Assembly: GCF_027319265.1 (NCBI RefSeq)
Contig: NZ_DAHVNP010000050.1
Span: 1-64,000, forward strand
DNA from: Ferrimicrobium sp.
GTDB taxonomy: Bacteria > Actinomycetota > Acidimicrobiia > Acidimicrobiales > Acidimicrobiaceae
Reading direction: 5' to 3'
Length of the DNA: 64,000 nucleotides
The notes under the pieces are model-generated. The model was not told where the DNA came from and searched no databases. It saw only the letters and a program-made list of their open reading frames with translations. Below are positions 60,915-64,000 of this stretch, in pieces. Made by a program: the position numbers and the translations under genes. Every line of letters begins with the position of its first letter. Position 1 is the first letter of the stretch.

Positions 60915-63026
60915 TCACCGCATGAGCACCGCCGACCCATACTGCTCGATCAGCACATCGAGCTCTTGAAAACCACCGACGAGATCGAGAATCTGTTGAT
61001 ACAGCTCAGTGGAGACCACAAGGTCCGTGGGGATAGAGGGCGGCTGCACCGTCTCCTCTGGATCAGACAGAGATCCAAAGGATGCCAGGCGGTCCGCTTG
61101 GTACGAGGAGAGAGCAACAACCGCATCGCTAAGCTCGATCATCCCGGTGAAGAACTGATGCTCATGGAGAAGTTCGGCGTTGAGCGCGAGCGCTAACAAC
61201 GCACAGAAGTTGACCTGCGAAAGGATAGCACCGGCCGTCGACACCGCCTCCTGTTGTGTGCCTGGCTCCGTAGACATACCCTCGAGCAGCGTGGCGGCGA
61301 GCTGGCGAGCCGAGCGTGCGCTGACCGAAAGCACGCGTAACTCCTCCACGCCAGCGGCGTCACTCTCGTCAACCAGCGATATGTCGAAGGCGCGTAGAAC
61401 GCCGCCGGCGTACGCTCCCTGGGTCCGTACCATCGAGGCGAGTGCCCCCGGTAAAAGCCGGCGACGCCACGTTGGCCACAGCAAAAAGACAGCGATCGCC
61501 ACTACCCCTCCCAAAGCCGTCGCCACTGCACGCTCTTGGGCAGTCGTACCTACTGGTGAACCAATCATCGCAAACATCGCTACCACATCAGAGGTCAAAA
61601 AGATGCTATAGAGAAAATAGTTTGCCCGGTAAGTTGCATAGGTTCCCCACGTCAACAACACAATCACCACGATGAGGATCCCGTGGCTCGGCACTACCAG
61701 TGCCGCCAATTCTGTCACCGCAACCGCCCCAATAAGCGTTCCGCCGAGGCGAGCCAAGCCACGCTGTACCGTTCCGCTAAAATCCCCCTGGAGGACAACG
61801 GCAGCCGTCATGGGGACCCAGTAGCCATTTCGCAGCGAGAAGGCGTGGGCAAGGTAGGTGCCAACGACAAGCACGAGAACCAAACGACCCGCATGAAAGA
61901 GCAGCTCCGAATCCGAGGTGAGGATCTTGCGAAACCCACGCAACCTGCGTCGCACCGACTCATCGAGAGCGCCTTGACCTCGATTCAACCCTGGCAACAC
62001 CACATGCGGACTCGCATCACTGACCTGGCCCACCAAGTCCATAGCCCGCTGCAATTGGCGCGCAATCAGTCCGAGAAGAGGTTTCGAGTCATCAACATCG
62101 GGGATCTCTAGTTGTGGCAAAGCCGCAACGAAGCTACGACGCCGACGACTCCAAAGATGCACCTTAGCACGAAGGGAGGTCGACAAACTGAGTTGATCAC
62201 CGATGACCCCTAGTATCGCGGCACTCTGGCGGAGAAACTCCACGGCCCACCGGTTCTCTTCGCCATTGCCGCGTGATTCGAAAACCAGCGCGCTCAGCGA
62301 TAGACGGATGTCTTGGGCGAGCTGGAAGAGCTCCTTCAGCGCCACAATGGCCGAGGGATCGCCCAGTGGATTAGGGTCGCCCAACCAATCCGCTCCAGAG
62401 GTCAGCTGATCTGCCGGTGGCGCCGTTTGGGGCATCGATCTCGCGTAGCTGGCCAGTCGACGGTAGACCTCACCGACCGAAGCCATCTCACCATCGAGCC
62501 TTCGTGTTGGCCAGGTGAGAAGAAGGAGGATGATTTGGAAAAGGGCACCACCCAAGACCCAAAACGCCTGTACAATCGAACTCTGGACCCCCATACCGAG
62601 CGCGCTGAAGACCACTAAAACCTCTACGGCCTGCATGGCCGCCATCGACATACCTGGTCCAAAAGCGCCAGCAAGCCCGCCCAGCAAGCCCCAGATGGCC
62701 AAGACGATAAGCAAGACAACGAGGTGAGGTGCTGCGATCGCGCCGACGAAGGCGGAGATAGTCACACCGATGCTCGCGAGCAGCATATTCCGGAGTGTGC
62801 TCCGGTAGCGGCCCTCAAAGGAGACGAACCCAACGACGAGCGCACCCACAGCAGCGCTCACCCCATCGCCGACAAAGCCAGTTGCGACGCCGATAATCAA
62901 CGGAGGTAGCATACCCAGTGCGCAGCGCAACCCGACAGAGACTGCCATGCCAGAACGCTCGATGCTCGCAACATCATCGAGTAGCGCGCGCCATGGTCCA
63001 TTCTTCATGCGCTCTCGACTCGTCAT
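60915..63026 (-). CDS. FUSC-family (YccS/aromatic acid exporter-like) membrane protein
   Basis: The 703-residue protein has two sets of membrane helices, near 28-170 and 385-520, separated and followed by soluble helical parts. This is the FUSC/ArAE layout. Helices include GLRCALGMLPPLIIGVATGF and, after the central domain, VLVVGTYLAHAFSLRNGYWV with PMTAAVVLQGDFSGTVQRGL, a typical FUSC block. Related proteins export aromatic acids or affect envelope permeability. The substrate is unknown. It is followed at 60703 by the reductase gene after 187 bp plus, so probably separate. Confidence 0.85.
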   Translation of the reverse strand: MTSRERMKNGPWRALLDDVASIERSGMAVSVGLRCALGMLPPLIIGVATGFVGDGVSAAVGALVVGFVSFEGRYRSTLRNMLLASIGVTISAFVGAIAAPHLVVLLIVLAIWGLLGGLAGAFGPGMSMAAMQAVEVLVVFSALGMGVQSSIVQAFWVLGGALFQIILLLLTWPTRRLDGEMASVGEVYRRLASYARSMPQTAPPADQLTSGADWLGDPNPLGDPSAIVALKELFQLAQDIRLSLSALVFESRGNGEENRWAVEFLRQSAAILGVIGDQLSLSTSLRAKVHLWSRRRRSFVAALPQLEIPDVDDSKPLLGLIARQLQRAMDLVGQVSDASPHVVLPGLNRGQGALDESVRRRLRGFRKILTSDSELLFHAGRLVLVLVVGTYLAHAFSLRNGYWVPMTAAVVLQGDFSGTVQRGLARLGGTLIGAVAVTELAALVVPSHGILIVVIVLLTWGTYATYRANYFLYSIFLTSDVVAMFAMIGSPVGTTAQERAVATALGGVVAIAVFLLWPTWRRRLLPGALASMVRTQGAYAGGVLRAFDISLVDESDAAGVEELRVLSVSARSARQLAATLLEGMSTEPGTQQEAVSTAGAILSQVNFCALLALALNAELLHEHQFFTGMIELSDAVVALSSYQADRLASFGSLSDPEETVQPPSIPTDLVVSTELYQQILDLVGGFQELDVLIEQYGSAVLMR

Positions 63027-63204
63027 ACCAACTTTCCCATCGACGCAGCCAGACCCACCGCCACAGCTCTGGCAACCTGTAGTGTTGCAACCAGACTAAC
63101 GGCCAATTTTTGACCCTCAACAGCCCAAGCACCTACCTGTCAGAACAACTGCGCTCACTAGAGTCTCCGTGCCTCGACCGGCGAAATGATCGCGGTCACA
63201 CACC

Positions 63205-63861
63205 TCAGTTCGTAGGCAACCGCGTCATAGTCACACGAAAAAGCCTGCGCGGCAACTCACCCTCGATAAACTCGACAACCTCGTCGATACGGAACCCTTC
63301 GGCAAGGCTGGTGACGAGATCTCGATCGAAGAAATGCACGACAAAACCACCATTCTCATAGCGATTTTCGCCATGATCGACCCCGACGCCGTAATGAGCA
63401 TCACCCGTGTGGCGCACCGTGTAGATCACCACCCCACCAGGTCGGAGTACTCTCGCGACCTCTCGGCTGAGTGCCACCAACTCTGCATTCGTGAGCGCCA
63501 TATTAAAAAGCATGTGGGAGTAGCAGGCATCGAAGAGGGCGTCCGCAAATGGTAAGGGATCGCGTACATCGTAAAGAACGGTCTGGAGTTGTGCGCCAAA
63601 ATGTGCACCTCGTGATCGGATCTCTGTCAATCCTTCCTTCACGTAATCGAGTGCGGTGACGCTAAGACCAGCCTCTAGCATCGGGATGGTATCTCGACCC
63701 TGTCCAGCACCAAGTTCAAGCACGTTGCGAAGGCCCGAACGCGCAAAAAGCTCGATAGCATAGCCACCTGGCTCACTAGCTGACGATCCATACATCGTCG
63801 GATGTTCGCTGTAGGTCCTTTCCCAGTGCCTCTGTTGCTCCTGCCCCAGGTCTCGGTCCAT
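63205..63861 (-). CDS. Class I SAM-dependent methyltransferase
   Basis: The 218-residue protein starts at ATG 63861 with an AGGAGA site. SAM-binding motif I is VLELGAGQGRDTIPM, motif II has LSVTALDYVKEGL, motif III is LYDVRDPLPFADALFDACYS, and VLRPGGVVIYTVRH marks the post-III strand. It methylates an unknown small molecule or resembles tellurite-resistance/ubiquinone-type enzymes. A longer frame to 63906 lacks a ribosome site. The remaining bases to the window end show no gene. Confidence 0.85.
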   Translation of the reverse strand: MDRDLGQEQQRHWERTYSEHPTMYGSSASEPGGYAIELFARSGLRNVLELGAGQGRDTIPMLEAGLSVTALDYVKEGLTEIRSRGAHFGAQLQTVLYDVRDPLPFADALFDACYSHMLFNMALTNAELVALSREVARVLRPGGVVIYTVRHTGDAHYGVGVDHGENRYENGGFVVHFFDRDLVTSLAEGFRIDEVVEFIEGELPRRLFRVTMTRLPTN

Positions 63862-64000
63862 CTCGTCTCCTATACCAGTCCCACTGTATCGAGGCGAGTC
63901 TACCACTTCCTCGCCGCGCGGTAATTGCCGCCGATGCGTGACCGTATTGTGTCCAATCCCCTCAGGGGTCCGTGGTTCCCGGATGCAGGCTTTGTAGCAA

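Noticed and set aside
1-64000. tRNA, rRNA or CRISPR array
   Set aside because: No cloverleaf with a TTCGA-type arm, no rRNA blocks and no spaced palindromic repeat series were found by reading; the tandem repeats present have no spacers.

Overview
The window reads as chromosomal DNA of an actinobacterium, most likely an acidophilic member of the Acidimicrobiia; that placement is inference. It rests on moderately high G+C, many GTG/TTG starts, a division cluster with SepF and DivIVA but no FtsA next to FtsZ, a meso-diaminopimelate-type MurE, an ERCC4 nuclease carrying an Lsr2-like DNA-binding tail, and a mycoredoxin-like domain fused to thioredoxin reductase.

Layout. Positions 1-973 hold the transposase end of an IS630-family element that runs off the left edge, about 20 bp past the stop of a LolA-like secreted protein. 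A group-2 sigma-70 factor follows with its own promoter and a strong hairpin. Next come a small minus-strand operon (DksA/TraR-like protein, lspA, RluA-type pseudouridine synthase), ileS on the plus strand, and a translationally coupled pair of Gfo/Idh/MocA oxidoreductases, the first with a ThuA-like N-terminal domain.

From about 30.5 kb down to 12.1 kb the minus strand carries one long division and cell-wall (dcw) block. In transcription order it is a DUF5522 protein, a lipoate-ligase-like protein, mraZ, rsmH, ftsL, ftsI, murE, mraY, murD, ftsW, murG, murC, murB, ftsQ, ftsZ, pgeF, a YggS-type PLP protein, sepF, yggT and divIVA. Most junctions overlap by a few bases. murF is missing from its usual place between murE and mraY. 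Three MraZ boxes with exact 10-bp spacing lie just upstream of mraZ, so the block is probably autoregulated by MraZ.

From 30.7 to 64 kb the genome is a mosaic of accessory single genes: an Lrp-type effector domain, GNAT, SDR, PAP2 phosphatase, DUF2892 protein, an ECF sigma with a fused zinc anti-sigma-like domain, a rhodanese behind a CsoR/CstR-like inverted repeat, an acetyl-CoA synthetase-like enzyme, a slipin and a decayed vapBC locus. These are followed by a quinone oxidoreductase/ornithine cyclodeaminase-like pair, an orphan FtsX-type permease, two methyltransferases, an Asp-box lipoprotein, an ERCC4-Lsr2 nuclease, an ECF sigma coupled to a membrane protein, a glutaredoxin-thioredoxin reductase fusion and a FUSC-type transporter.

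The most interesting item is at 54.2-56.2 kb. A well-conserved TPP riboswitch (thi-box), whose final conserved element contains the Shine-Dalgarno sequence, sits directly before an orphan family-5 (oligopeptide-type) solute-binding lipoprotein. This suggests a thiamine- or precursor-uptake protein of an unexpected family. Other notable points are the missing murF, a 15-bp minisatellite next to a terminator that points towards an unassigned minus-strand transcript, and a DtxR/IdeR-like box ahead of a methyltransferase gene.
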